Source: Agaribacillus aureus (GTDB lineage: Bacteria > Bacteroidota > Bacteroidia > Cytophagales > Cyclobacteriaceae). Taken from it: DNA of 64,000 bases. The stretch's first letter is position 1. The number at the start of each line of letters is the position of its first letter. Positions 17,866 through 26,901 of the stretch are shown piece after piece. The notes under the pieces were generated by a model, which was given only the letters and a program-made list of their open reading frames with translations, ran no database searches and was not told where the DNA came from. The stretch covers positions 124,001-188,000 of the forward strand of contig JAUJEB010000002.1 in NCBI GenBank assembly GCA_030442055.1. The letters are read 5' to 3'. A program made the translations under genes and the position numbers.

Positions 17866-19992
17866 ATGAACCTGACATTTTCTATAAGAAAGTGTAGTAC
17901 TTTGTTATTGATCATATTTGGGCTTGGGGGTTGTGCAGAAGAGCAGAACACCCAAGACGGTATACAGAATAGAATTGATATCGCGGCTAGCCAAGGCAAT
18001 AACCTCATGGTGCTCGATTCACCGGATCCCTTAGGGACAATATCGCAACGGCAAATTATGTTGCCAGAATTTGAAAGATATGTTCATGTGGCCGCAGATT
18101 CCAATCATTTTCGGTGGATTGGAGCTAGTAACCGCATGTTTCCATGGATAGGAAAAGACAGCCTTAGATCTGCATTTCAACCCAAAAATCCTACTCCTCC
18201 AAGAATTCCCCATCCGAATCGCAGGGCATTAACGATGGTGTTTCAGTTGCGCAATGGTAATTATCTCACGCTATTGCCACTTGCGGGAGAAGCCAGTGTA
18301 AGCTGGTTGGAAGTGACAGAAGACGGTGAGCTGATCCTGGATTATGGCTCTCTCGGTACAAATCCAATCCCTGAAAATGTGCAGGTGCCATTATTATCCT
18401 GGTACGAGTCTGAAAATGTATACGAGTCCATTGCAAAGGCTTGGGAAATGGCGCTGACATCAGGTAAAGTCAACGCTGCTGCAAGTTTAAGGGAGAAGAA
18501 AAAATACCCGGAGCCATTAAATTATTTGGGGTGGTGCACCTGGGAGCAGTATCGTAAAAATATTGATGAAGAAACCCTGGTTGCTGCGATAGATAACATT
18601 GAAAATTCCGGGATTCCCGTCCGTTGGGTTTTGATAGATGACGGGCATCAGGATGATGAGAGTGGATTGTTAAAATCTCTTACACCCAACAGGGAGAAAT
18701 TCCCAAACGGTTGGAATCCGATCGTATCCAGGAAACAAGATGACGGTATCAAATGGATGGGTATCTGGCACGGGTTTCTATCTCACTGGGATGGTGTACA
18801 TGTCAATCATGCGATGGAAGATCTTGCACCGTTTCTGGTTCCTAACCCGGACCGAAAAAATGGATTGCTGCCAAAGGACGATATGGCCTCCAGCAATGCT
18901 TTCTATGCCTATCTGGTCACAACGATTAAGACCCAGGGGTTTGATTTTATGAAAACAGATAATGTCTCCAGGTCCACCCTGGAATACACTGGATTCAGTA
19001 ACGCATCCGAAGCGCAAAGGCAAAATGTTTTGGCACTTGAGCAGGCCTGCATTGACAATGGCATCGGTCTGATGAATTGCAGCGCCCAAAACACCATCGG
19101 CCTAATGAATGCCACTAACAGTGCCACCATGCGTACCAGCCCTGATTATCAAAAGCATAATCTGGCTACCTCAAAATCACAAATTCTGCAATCTGTCTTC
19201 AACGTAACCTGGCTCGGGCAAACACTGTGGCCGGATCATGATATGTTCCATTCATCAGATAAAGAGGTCGGTGAGGCCATGTCTGTTACAAAGGCCATGT
19301 CCGGAGGACCCATATATTTATCAGATGATCCGGCAGATTTTAATGATGAGGTCATCATGACATTGTGTTACGATGATGGATTATTGATCAGGCCTGAAGC
19401 TCCCGCCGTGCCATTACCCGAAAGTATCTTTAACGATGCGCTTTATGAGTCTGAAAAAGTATATAAAACCATTTCACCACTCAAAAATAAAGCCTGTGCC
19501 ATTGCCGCCTATAATTTAAGCGTAACCGCAAAACACCCATTGACAGGAACAATAGATAAAGATGATTATACCTATGCACCGGCTATGATGCAACCTTTTG
19601 AAGGTTTCTGGGAAGAGCCTGTGGAGGGCCTGGTTATCTACGATTGGAAGCGGCAAACAGGGCAGAAACTGGATGAAGCCGGGATGAACTTTCAAATCGA
19701 TGGATTTGGTCACCAGCTTTTCCTGTTATGCCCCATTAATAATCAATGGGCAGTTATCGGTAGACCCGATAAATATCTTTCGCCATCCACGGTTGATATT
19801 GTAGACATTGGAAATGAAAGCATTACACTTAAATTCGCAGAGATGGGATCAGTAATTTTGTATTCCGGCAAAGGAACATTAAGTTCAACCCAAATGGACT
19901 TTACCCATCTGGGAAATAATTTCTATAAAGGTACGCTGACCAACAGGTTGAAAGGAGCAGGGGTAATAGAAATTAAAAGAACGGGTGTATAA
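17866..19992 (+). CDS. GH36 family glycosidase (alpha-galactosidase / raffinose-synthase-like), lipoprotein
   Basis: 708 residues. The signal has a lipobox near GLGGC (Cys23). The catalytic barrel shows GWCTWEQY (222-229), WVLIDDGHQ (254-262), the nucleophile motif FMKTD (Asp365) and an acid/base region RTSPDY (Asp427), the arrangement of the raffinose synthase/Sip1 branch of GH36. It probably cleaves alpha-linked galactose from glycans in the periplasm or at the surface. It is the first degradative gene after SusC/SusD. Transglycosylation or another alpha-glycoside specificity cannot be excluded. Confidence 0.82.
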   Translation: MNLTFSIRKCSTLLLIIFGLGGCAEEQNTQDGIQNRIDIAASQGNNLMVLDSPDPLGTISQRQIMLPEFERYVHVAADSNHFRWIGASNRMFPWIGKDSLRSAFQPKNPTPPRIPHPNRRALTMVFQLRNGNYLTLLPLAGEASVSWLEVTEDGELILDYGSLGTNPIPENVQVPLLSWYESENVYESIAKAWEMALTSGKVNAAASLREKKKYPEPLNYLGWCTWEQYRKNIDEETLVAAIDNIENSGIPVRWVLIDDGHQDDESGLLKSLTPNREKFPNGWNPIVSRKQDDGIKWMGIWHGFLSHWDGVHVNHAMEDLAPFLVPNPDRKNGLLPKDDMASSNAFYAYLVTTIKTQGFDFMKTDNVSRSTLEYTGFSNASEAQRQNVLALEQACIDNGIGLMNCSAQNTIGLMNATNSATMRTSPDYQKHNLATSKSQILQSVFNVTWLGQTLWPDHDMFHSSDKEVGEAMSVTKAMSGGPIYLSDDPADFNDEVIMTLCYDDGLLIRPEAPAVPLPESIFNDALYESEKVYKTISPLKNKACAIAAYNLSVTAKHPLTGTIDKDDYTYAPAMMQPFEGFWEEPVEGLVIYDWKRQTGQKLDEAGMNFQIDGFGHQLFLLCPINNQWAVIGRPDKYLSPSTVDIVDIGNESITLKFAEMGSVILYSGKGTLSSTQMDFTHLGNNFYKGTLTNRLKGAGVIEIKRTGV

Positions 19993-20034
19993 CAGGCTGC
20001 TACAGCAGCATTTTAATTTTTAAATTTTTAGCGA

Positions 20035-20850
20035 ATGAATAAAATTGCAAAACTTTTTTTCCTGTTAATTATCTTGTTAGGATGTAGTGATACTTTAGAT
20101 AGTCATCAAATGCAAATAAAACCTCAGGAGCCGGAGCTACCGCCTAAGAATGATTTATGGATATTTATAATGGCAGGACAATCGAATATGGCAGGGCGGG
20201 CAACAATAGAAGCACGGGACAAAATCCGGAACGATAGAATTTTTGCAATTAATAGTGAAAATGAAGTTGTAGTCGCCAGGGAGCCGTTGCATTTTTATGA
20301 GCCGTCCGGAGCGGGTCTCGATTGCGGGATTTCATTCGGCACGGAAATGCTTAAGCATTTACCTGATAACATCTCTATATTACTCGTCCCAACAGCTGTT
20401 GGCGGCAGTTCAATAGAACAATGGATTAATGACGACACGCATAGAGGGATTAGGCTCTTAAGTAATTTCAAGCGGCGGTTGCAGACATCTCTAAAGCACG
20501 GCGTATTAAAAGGAGTTCTCTGGCACCAGGGCGAGTCGGATGCTCATCACGAGCGAACGATACAATCTTATCAGGGAAATATGAAGATATTGTTTGAGAA
20601 GTTCAGAGGAATTGCGGTAAATGAGTCTTTACCTATAGTGGCTGGTAAACTGGGATCTTTTGCTGTCAACCAGGAGCGTTGGGACAAGATTAATAACGCT
20701 ATTGAAGCTTATTCACTATCGGATGAAAATTGTTCGGTAATAGAAACCTCCGATTTGGAAGATAAGGGTGATAAGATACATTTTAATTCGGCGGCGCAGC
20801 GGGCCATGGGGAAAAGGTATGCTGAAACCATGTTGGGATTGATTAAATGA
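20035..20850 (+). CDS. CE6-like / sialate O-acetylesterase-domain lipoprotein
   Basis: 271-residue carbohydrate esterase. The lipobox is LLGC (Cys17). SASA/CE6 signatures are WIFIMAGQSNMAGRA with catalytic Ser50, a block III-type LWHQGESDA (162-170), and a C-terminal DKIHFNSAAQRAMG with the catalytic histidine. It probably removes O-acetyl groups from glycans so that the neighbouring GH36 enzyme can act. The gene lies 42 bases after the GH36 gene. Confidence 0.85.
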   Translation: MNKIAKLFFLLIILLGCSDTLDSHQMQIKPQEPELPPKNDLWIFIMAGQSNMAGRATIEARDKIRNDRIFAINSENEVVVAREPLHFYEPSGAGLDCGISFGTEMLKHLPDNISILLVPTAVGGSSIEQWINDDTHRGIRLLSNFKRRLQTSLKHGVLKGVLWHQGESDAHHERTIQSYQGNMKILFEKFRGIAVNESLPIVAGKLGSFAVNQERWDKINNAIEAYSLSDENCSVIETSDLEDKGDKIHFNSAAQRAMGKRYAETMLGLIK

Positions 20851-20979
20851 TTTCCCCATGAAACTCGTCGTGGTCAGCTCACTTCGATTGTCGAGCGTAA
20901 CTTTTAGCTTGGTTTGTTGCTCTAAAAACCATCTGAAATCGAGGCGACAGATTCTAACAAATTGAAGAAAACCAATGGT

Positions 20980-21876
20980 ATGAATAAACGATACAATTTT
21001 TTTAGCGGATTATCAATGACCACCAGCTGTATGATTGCCGTGCTATTAAGCTTTGCAATCTCCCGCAGTCACGCGCAATCAGATTCCGGTGCTGATGTTA
21101 TTTCACTATTTAATGGAAAAGATTTAAATGGCTGGTACACCTATCAGAGAAAACCCGAACCAACATCCAAAGTGGCAGGCTTAAAAATGGAAAATGGCAA
21201 ATATGTTGAACCGATTGGTTTGAATGAAGACCCGTTAAAAGTGTTCACGGTGGTCGAAGAGGATGGAGCGCCGGCTATTCGAATCTCCGGTGAAGTCTTT
21301 GGTATTTTAGTTACCGATCAGGCATACGAAAACTACCATCTGAGTATAGCGTTCAAATGGGGTAAAAAAAAATATCCGCCAAGAGAGGATAGAAAACGAG
21401 ATAGTGGGATACTCTATCATTCTGTTGGAAAAGAAGGAGTGAGAGGCGGTGTATGGATGCGTTCGGTGGAATGTCAGGTGCAAGAAGGAGATGTGGGAGA
21501 TTTGTGGTGCGTAGATTCCACCACCGCCCAGGTGAAAACCGTACAGCTGAAGAACAAAAAATTTAAATACGATCCTCAGGCCCCATTCCAAACCATTGAC
21601 ATGAGAGGAGATAGATTTTGCCAGAAATCGAGGGGCTTTGAAAGAAAGCATGGTGAGTGGAACCAGTTGGACATCTATGTTTACGGCAGAGAAAGCGTCC
21701 ATGTGATCAATGGTCAAAAGAACATGCACTTATCAGAGATAGGTCAGATCGTGAACGGCAAGATTGAGCCGTTGACCAAAGGCAAAATCCAGATTCAATC
21801 GGAAGGAGCCGAAGTTTTTTACCGGAACATCACAATCAGGTCTATTGAAGAAATACCCCATTTTAATGAGAAGTAG
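20980..21876 (+). CDS. Secreted DUF1080 (3-keto-disaccharide hydrolase-type) protein
   Basis: About 298 residues with an N-terminal signal ending near RSHAQ. The DUF1080 jelly-roll fold is shown by VISLFNGKDLNGWY, YENYHLSIAFKWG, RDSGILYHSVG, ECQVQEGDVGDLW, WNQLDIYVYG and KGKIQIQSEGAEVFYRNI. Some members of this family hydrolyse 3-keto-glycosides and others probably bind glycan. I chose the ATG at 20980 over the TTG at 20962. It is the last gene of the PUL on this strand. Confidence 0.85.
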   Translation: MNKRYNFFSGLSMTTSCMIAVLLSFAISRSHAQSDSGADVISLFNGKDLNGWYTYQRKPEPTSKVAGLKMENGKYVEPIGLNEDPLKVFTVVEEDGAPAIRISGEVFGILVTDQAYENYHLSIAFKWGKKKYPPREDRKRDSGILYHSVGKEGVRGGVWMRSVECQVQEGDVGDLWCVDSTTAQVKTVQLKNKKFKYDPQAPFQTIDMRGDRFCQKSRGFERKHGEWNQLDIYVYGRESVHVINGQKNMHLSEIGQIVNGKIEPLTKGKIQIQSEGAEVFYRNITIRSIEEIPHFNEK

Positions 21877-22340
21877 AACGCGATAAAAAATTTTAATCAG
21901 CAAATATTACTGGTACTGTTTCTATTTGGATTTTTTTAGCTTAAAGCGCAGAAGAAGCCCTTGAACTTAAGCAAGCCGGAAAGAGGCATGGTTTGCGGGA
22001 TTAGGTTTTGGCAATTTAAGATAACAAATGAAATAAGTTGGGCTACAATTATTGACCTGCTTGGAATTAAATGCAGTGACTTATTTGAGAAACCACAAAA
22101 TAAAAGTAATTAAAATTAATCCATTTTGCATTGTCCACGTATCTATTTGCGTAGTGGGTCAGACAGTGGTGCTTAGGATGAAAACCTGAAAAAGCGCAAA
22201 GAGATGTATAATATTAAACAATAAATCAGAGGCTTTCAGGTAGTTCCAAAATATAATATGGAATAGGCTGGTTCAATGGTAATTTACAAAATCAATAGCA
22301 CTGTATTTTATAAAATTTAAAGAACATAAAACTTATTCAA
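21877..22340. other. Intergenic region after the PUL
   Basis: About 460 bases with no intact gene. It includes a possible remnant of a helix-turn-helix regulator (21940-22113) and otherwise AT-rich sequence without clear hairpins. Confidence 0.45.
21940..22113 (+). pseudogene. Possible remnant of an XRE-type helix-turn-helix regulator
   Basis: An open stretch with no start codon near its beginning ends in the peptide ISWATIIDLLGIKCSDLFEKP, whose second half resembles the end of XRE/Cro helix-turn-helix domains (pattern like ALGIKPSDLFE). The upstream part (GIRFWQFKITNE) would match the recognition-helix region only if degraded. It is too short and too divergent to be functional, and the match is by eye only. 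Confidence 0.25.
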
Positions 22341-22886
22341 ATGAGAGTATTTATACTTTGTACCGGCAGATGTGGGTCTATGACTTTTATAAATGCCTGT
22401 CGTAAAATTGAAAATTATTCATCCGGGCATGAAACCTTATGCGGATTAATCGGATCTCGAAGGTTTGAGTATTCAGATAATCATATAGAGGCTGATAATC
22501 GCCTAACTTGGTGTTTAGGAAAGTTGCATGAGAAATTTGGAAATAACGCAACCTACGTTCACCTTAAGCGTGCAAAGGAGGACACTGCTGATAGTTTTGT
22601 GAAAAGGTTTGAATTCAGGGCAAGTATGATCCGCGCATATTGTGAAGGAGTTAAAATGTTACCGTTAGAAAAAATGGGATCAGATTTAAGATTACAATTG
22701 TGTCACGATTATATCGAAAATGTGAATTCAAATATTGAATTATTTCTTTCTGATAAGCAAAAAAAAATAACTATAAATCTAGAAAATGTGAAACCAGATT
22801 TTATAAGGTTTTGGAAGTTAATAGATGCCAAAGGTGATTTGGACGAAGCCCTAAAGGAGTTTGAGATTAAATACAATGCCTCTTGA
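22341..22886 (+). CDS. Small P-loop sulfotransferase-like protein
   Basis: 181 residues. It begins directly with the strand-loop MRVFILCTGRCGSMTF, the PAPS 5'-phosphosulfate-binding loop (TGRCGSMTF, 8-16) of sulfotransferases. LTWCLGKLHEKFGNNATYVHLKR contains the next strand of the P-loop domain (only GNNATYVHLKR is distinctive). It is shorter than typical sulfotransferases (250-300), lacks a signal peptide, and stands alone between operons. It may sulfate a small metabolite or exopolysaccharide precursor; the substrate is unknown. Confidence 0.7.
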   Translation: MRVFILCTGRCGSMTFINACRKIENYSSGHETLCGLIGSRRFEYSDNHIEADNRLTWCLGKLHEKFGNNATYVHLKRAKEDTADSFVKRFEFRASMIRAYCEGVKMLPLEKMGSDLRLQLCHDYIENVNSNIELFLSDKQKKITINLENVKPDFIRFWKLIDAKGDLDEALKEFEIKYNAS

Positions 22887-22924
22887 TCCAGGCACTTTCA
22901 ATCATAAATTGAAACAGAAACAGG

Positions 22925-24124
22925 TTACGGCCCATATAAAAGGGGAGGATTGGGCTTTAGTAGCGTCCATCTTATCCCGATTTCTGCATATCCGTTGAAG
23001 TATTCGCGAAAGCTGAGCGATTCCTGATTGGGGTTGTTAGAGGTTCTGTTGACAATATTCCCTTTACTGTAAATCTGACTTTGTTTGCTCAGGGCATGGT
23101 ACAGTTCTATATTTGCTCGTATATACTCGTATTGAAGGGGCACATCGTTATCTGATCCTGGAGCCAGTCTTTGGTAGCTTCGGATCGTAAATTTAAGGCT
23201 CGCCTTAACGCCTGCTTTGGCCGATTGTAGCTGATACTGAATGCCCGGACCCAGCTCGTGATAGGTACTCCTTTTGTCGGCATCTATCCTTGAGATATGG
23301 TAAAGCCCTATTCCTAATTTTTGAGGGCCATCATTGCCCGAAATATCTAAAACGAGATCAGTAAACTGGTACGTCCAGTTACGAGAGCCTTCTCTATAGA
23401 CATTTTCTTCTTCGGGCTCCTCTTCCTCCTCCGATGCATTTATCAATGAAAGTGTTTGATATTTCCTGAATTGGGTGGCGCTTCTTAAAGATATTTTTTT
23501 GACGGCGTTTTTTGAATCCCACTTCTTACTGATGGAGGCCTCAAAAAATGGCGCCTGGTAGTAAAGTTCTTCACCTTGAGCCTTGTCATAGTTTTTGTAC
23601 AAATAACCTGTCTTTGTCTTAAGCCATGCCTTATTTCCCAGGTAAAAATCTAATCCGATCGGTGCTTGAAACAAGCTGTAGGAAAATGGCGTAGTTAAAA
23701 CCGCGTTATCGGCATTGATGCCTTCCCGCCGTTTTCGAAACAATTCAGGAGCAAATTCGAAATATTTTTTTGATGCATATTTTAGCCGGTAGGAGACACC
23801 TAAACGATAAGTAAACCGGTTGGCGTCTTCTTCGGTCTGATAAATGCCTAAGCTTCCATTAACTTTGAATTTTAAGCGATATTTTTCTCCTTCTATTTTC
23901 AGTGAATTTTTAAGCGATAAGGATTGGTAAGTCCCGTTATCCCATAGTTCTTCTCTTGCGGTAGTCTCTCCATCTTCGACCAAGGTGTTGGGACTTAAAA
24001 ATGGGTTCCACTCATTTCCTAAACCAAGCGCTATTTTATGTGTACGTGTAATTTGTCCGTATCCGGCAATGGTCGAAAAGCAGGTTAGCGTAAGTATGAT
24101 AATTCTTTTCATTTGAGTAGTCAT
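22925..24124 (-). CDS. Predicted outer-membrane beta-barrel protein of the transglutaminase/ATP-grasp operon
   Basis: 399 residues with a signal peptide ending near GYGQ. The rest alternates polar and aromatic residues in the manner of a beta-barrel (YRLKFKVNGSLGIYQ, FTYRLGVSYRLKYAS, KLGIGLYHISRI) and ends in IGIRWTLLKPNPPLLYGP. An acidic run (EEEEEPEEE) lies in a presumed loop. Its ATG overlaps the stop of the upstream micro-membrane gene (ATGA), so the four minus-strand genes form one operon. I do not recognise a named family. An ATG at 24112 is an alternative start. Confidence 0.65.
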   Translation of the reverse strand: MTTQMKRIIILTLTCFSTIAGYGQITRTHKIALGLGNEWNPFLSPNTLVEDGETTAREELWDNGTYQSLSLKNSLKIEGEKYRLKFKVNGSLGIYQTEEDANRFTYRLGVSYRLKYASKKYFEFAPELFRKRREGINADNAVLTTPFSYSLFQAPIGLDFYLGNKAWLKTKTGYLYKNYDKAQGEELYYQAPFFEASISKKWDSKNAVKKISLRSATQFRKYQTLSLINASEEEEEPEEENVYREGSRNWTYQFTDLVLDISGNDGPQKLGIGLYHISRIDADKRSTYHELGPGIQYQLQSAKAGVKASLKFTIRSYQRLAPGSDNDVPLQYEYIRANIELYHALSKQSQIYSKGNIVNRTSNNPNQESLSFREYFNGYAEIGIRWTLLKPNPPLLYGP

Positions 24125-24279
24125 TTGGTTAAAAGCGCGAATAGAAAGGTGGTAAAGTATTCTTTACGCTCTCCCAATGTAATTTGATGATTGTCCCGAC
24201 CGGGTTGGATATGATCCATCAAAGCCACACCGAGCAGCAAAATGAGGACTAGTATATATAGTGTTTTTGATTTCTTCAT
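24121..24279 (-). CDS. Micro-membrane protein (52 residues) in the ATP-grasp operon
   Basis: A short gene: ATG at 24279, TGA at 24121-24123. It encodes MKKSKTLYILVLILLLGVA, one membrane helix, then a short polar segment with GRDNHQITLGERKEYF and a hydrophobic end. It starts 12 bases after the ATP-grasp stop and its TGA overlaps the ATG of the next gene, which strongly supports translation. It may be a scaffold or regulator of the membrane complex. I know of no named family. Confidence 0.65.
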   Translation of the reverse strand: MKKSKTLYILVLILLLGVALMDHIQPGRDNHQITLGERKEYFTTFLFALLTK

Positions 24280-24290
24280 GTTGACTTAAA

Positions 24291-25178
24291 TCAGTTTAGT
24301 AAATTTTCTTGTTTTGCCCTATAAATGGCATCTTTCAGACCTTCTCTGTTTGCAAGCTGGATCCCCAGTCCCGGTCTTACATTCAATTCCATCACCATAG
24401 GTCCTTTTCTTTGGTCGATAACCAGATCTACACCCAGATAGTGGAGCGGAAACTTCATGGCAGCTTTTAACGACATGCGGATGATTTCGTCCCAGTGGGG
24501 TAGGGTTAGTCCGGTGATCGGATGTTTTGTGTCAGGGTGACAGGTAATGTGTTTTTCACCATCATAGGCCTCCTTCAGTCTTCCGGTCTTCATATCTATT
24601 CCAATGCCAAGTCCGCCCTGATGAAGGTTGGCTTTCCCGTCGGATCGACTTGTCGGCATGCGCAACATGCCCATCAAAGGCACCCCTTTAAGCAAGATCA
24701 CCCGAATATCGGGAACCCCTTCCGGAAAGATCTGATAGAAAATGTCGTGGGGCCTGATATATTCCTCAATCAACGCCACATCGGAATCTCCAAAGGAATA
24801 GATACCGAAGATGATATTGGCAATGTGGGTGAATATGTCTTGTTCAGAAACCGGTTTAGATTGACTAAACCATTGGTCATTCTTCTTTTTGAGGATCATG
24901 ATACCCTTGCCGCCGGCACCCTTAGAAGGTTTGATAACTAATTCATTCCATTCACATGTTGCCTGCCAGGCCTGCTCAATTTTTCCGATAGCGTCGATCA
25001 TTGCATAAGTAAGCGGGCAGGCAATTTGATGACTGTGAAGGATGTTTTTAGTCAGGTACTTATCGTCAGCGTATTTATAGTTCTTGCGAGCGTTGTTTGG
25101 ATAAATGAATCCCAGATTGCGTTCATTTATCCCGAGAATGCTTGACTGCATTCCAGCTATTTTACGTATCCATTTCAT
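24291..25178 (-). CDS. ATP-grasp ligase (alpha-L-glutamate ligase-like, RimK-related)
   Basis: 295 residues. ATP-grasp features are ELVIKPSKGAGGKGIMIL (lysine and glycine-rich loop binding ATP, about 80-96), ALIEEYIRPHD, DIRVILLKGVPLMGMLRMPT and the metal/phosphate site VMELNVRPGLGIQLANREG. This is the alpha-L-glutamate-ligase-like group that typically neighbours a transglutaminase-7TM protein, as here (4-base gap). The reaction expected is ATP-dependent joining of an amine to a carboxylate, giving an amide or peptide-like product. Both substrates are unknown. Confidence 0.88.
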   Translation of the reverse strand: MKWIRKIAGMQSSILGINERNLGFIYPNNARKNYKYADDKYLTKNILHSHQIACPLTYAMIDAIGKIEQAWQATCEWNELVIKPSKGAGGKGIMILKKKNDQWFSQSKPVSEQDIFTHIANIIFGIYSFGDSDVALIEEYIRPHDIFYQIFPEGVPDIRVILLKGVPLMGMLRMPTSRSDGKANLHQGGLGIGIDMKTGRLKEAYDGEKHITCHPDTKHPITGLTLPHWDEIIRMSLKAAMKFPLHYLGVDLVIDQRKGPMVMELNVRPGLGIQLANREGLKDAIYRAKQENLLN

Positions 25179-25182
25179 GATT

Positions 25183-26718
25183 TTAGCTACTTGTAACGTT
25201 TAAAAATCTGTAGTACTCCATCACCCTTAAGCCAATCCATTTGCCCAACAATAGATTGATACCTGCTATGGTCAGTATGATCTCGGGAAAGGTGAGGACA
25301 AAGTGCTGAATAAATTCACTCGACAAAACAAAGTAGATCAGCACGGTTACTAATAAGGTGGTTACATATAGCTCGGTGGCATTTCTGGTTCCTTCTTCCT
25401 CAATCTTTCTGGCCATCCGCTCACTGATAATGGTAAGAATAATAATAGGAAAGAATAGAGGAGCCGACGCCACAAGCCAACCGGTTGTATGCAAAATTTG
25501 GATAGCCAATAAAGCGGTAATTACCACAGCGATCAACATCAGCGAGATCTTTGCATTATACTGAATGTGCCATTGCGTTAATGGAAAATTGACCAGCACT
25601 ACAACTGCAATGATGATGGTGAAAAGCAAAAGCCCTGGTACCAAACCTGTCTCGAGGAGAGAAAGACTGATGAGCACCGGAAGGAATACACCGTAGGTCT
25701 TAAACCCAATAACATTTTTGAATACTGCCACCAAAAAGGCGCCAAATGGAAGCAGCAACAACATTTTGAACATGTCGTGCGCGATACCCGCATCATCCAT
25801 CAGTTGCCATATGTTCAGAACCGCAAAAACCGGGTAATCATAGACGCGGTCTTTTTTTATAACGTATAAATAGTCGAACATCAGATCTTTGTTGCGCGTG
25901 ATAAGGAAATGGTCTCCCCTGTACAGTTCCAGGTAGTGCGCCGGAAGTGACGCAAAGTAACCATTTAATGCATCAAAGGGCACCCAGGTATCTTCGATAA
26001 GTATTTCAATCCAGGAATGGGAAGTTTTCTTGGCAGTCTCTTCCAGTATCAGACCTCCCACGACCCTTGCTGGGATCCCCATGCTGCGACAAAGTGAAAC
26101 GAACAACCTGCTTTTGCCATTGCAGGAAGCTTCTCTTCGATCCAGTGCCATCAACGCATCTGTAAACTCGCTACTTGAAGAAGAAGGGATCTGATAAACA
26201 AAATCGTAAAACGCCTGAATGATCTCTACCAACCTGGTCTTCTGTCCTGATAGCTCGGTGGCCAACTCCCTGATCCTTGGATCATCAGACTGAATGAATT
26301 GCGTAGCGGATAGATATTCTTCCAGGTCTCCGGAAAAACGCGGCTCGTAGGTCAAGGAGCCCCGGATCAAATAAGCCACAGGTTTTCCCCTGAACTCAAA
26401 TTGACATGAAATGTTAGCATCATCTGACGAGCCACGCCATTGGATCAGTTTATTCGGGCCATCCAGAAAGACAGATCCAGCGCTCATATGTCCGGAATTA
26501 TGTAAATGTATTTCTTGTCTGCGGTTATTTACCGGAAGAAAGGTTGTGATCTTATACAGTGCATCTGATTGGAAATTAAATTCATAATTGATAATATACT
26601 TATAATCGCCACCCAACGCTGTGAACCCACCATTTTTGTGAATTCGTACCAGGATGATAAGAATTGGTAGCATTATTAATGCTATGGCTATTGCTCTCAA
26701 ACTTTTATTTTCTTTCAT
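25183..26718 (-). CDS. Transglutaminase-like domain fused to a seven-helix membrane domain, catalytic triad intact
   Basis: 511 residues. One N-terminal membrane helix (about 8-26) leads to a periplasmic beta region and a transglutaminase fold (about 150-255), followed by about seven membrane helices (about 297-500). The family is known as an inactive transglutaminase fused to 7TM, but here Cys199 (REASCNGKSRLF), His234 (KTSHSWIEI) and Asp249 (WVPFDALNG) form a complete cysteine-protease-type triad. It is the first gene of the operon with the ATP-grasp ligase. I chose the ATG at 26718, directly before a typical signal anchor; an upstream ATG at 26814 would add 32 odd residues. Confidence 0.88.
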   Translation of the reverse strand: MKENKSLRAIAIALIMLPILIILVRIHKNGGFTALGGDYKYIINYEFNFQSDALYKITTFLPVNNRRQEIHLHNSGHMSAGSVFLDGPNKLIQWRGSSDDANISCQFEFRGKPVAYLIRGSLTYEPRFSGDLEEYLSATQFIQSDDPRIRELATELSGQKTRLVEIIQAFYDFVYQIPSSSSSEFTDALMALDRREASCNGKSRLFVSLCRSMGIPARVVGGLILEETAKKTSHSWIEILIEDTWVPFDALNGYFASLPAHYLELYRGDHFLITRNKDLMFDYLYVIKKDRVYDYPVFAVLNIWQLMDDAGIAHDMFKMLLLLPFGAFLVAVFKNVIGFKTYGVFLPVLISLSLLETGLVPGLLLFTIIIAVVVLVNFPLTQWHIQYNAKISLMLIAVVITALLAIQILHTTGWLVASAPLFFPIIILTIISERMARKIEEEGTRNATELYVTTLLVTVLIYFVLSSEFIQHFVLTFPEIILTIAGINLLLGKWIGLRVMEYYRFLNVTSS

Positions 26719-26893
26719 GACGTATTCATTTTGCCACACCACTTGTTTTTTAAGCATTGACTCAAGTGGGTTTTGGAAGTAAATCCCGAAAGTTTGTGGT
26801 GACCCTACCCCCAACGAAATTTTTTTTTTGAAACCTTTATAATTGTTTCAAAGCAGGCAGTTTTTTTGAAATCGGATATGAAAGAATAATAAG

Positions 26894-26901
26894 TATCTTT
26901 G
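26894..26901 (+). promoter_or_regulatory. Possible Bacteroidota -7 promoter element
   Basis: TATCTTTG fits the TAnnTTTG -7 consensus of Bacteroidota, with a TTTG at 26865-26868 upstream (25-base gap, slightly long). It lies 22 bases before the TTG start of the sigma factor gene. Confidence 0.35.
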
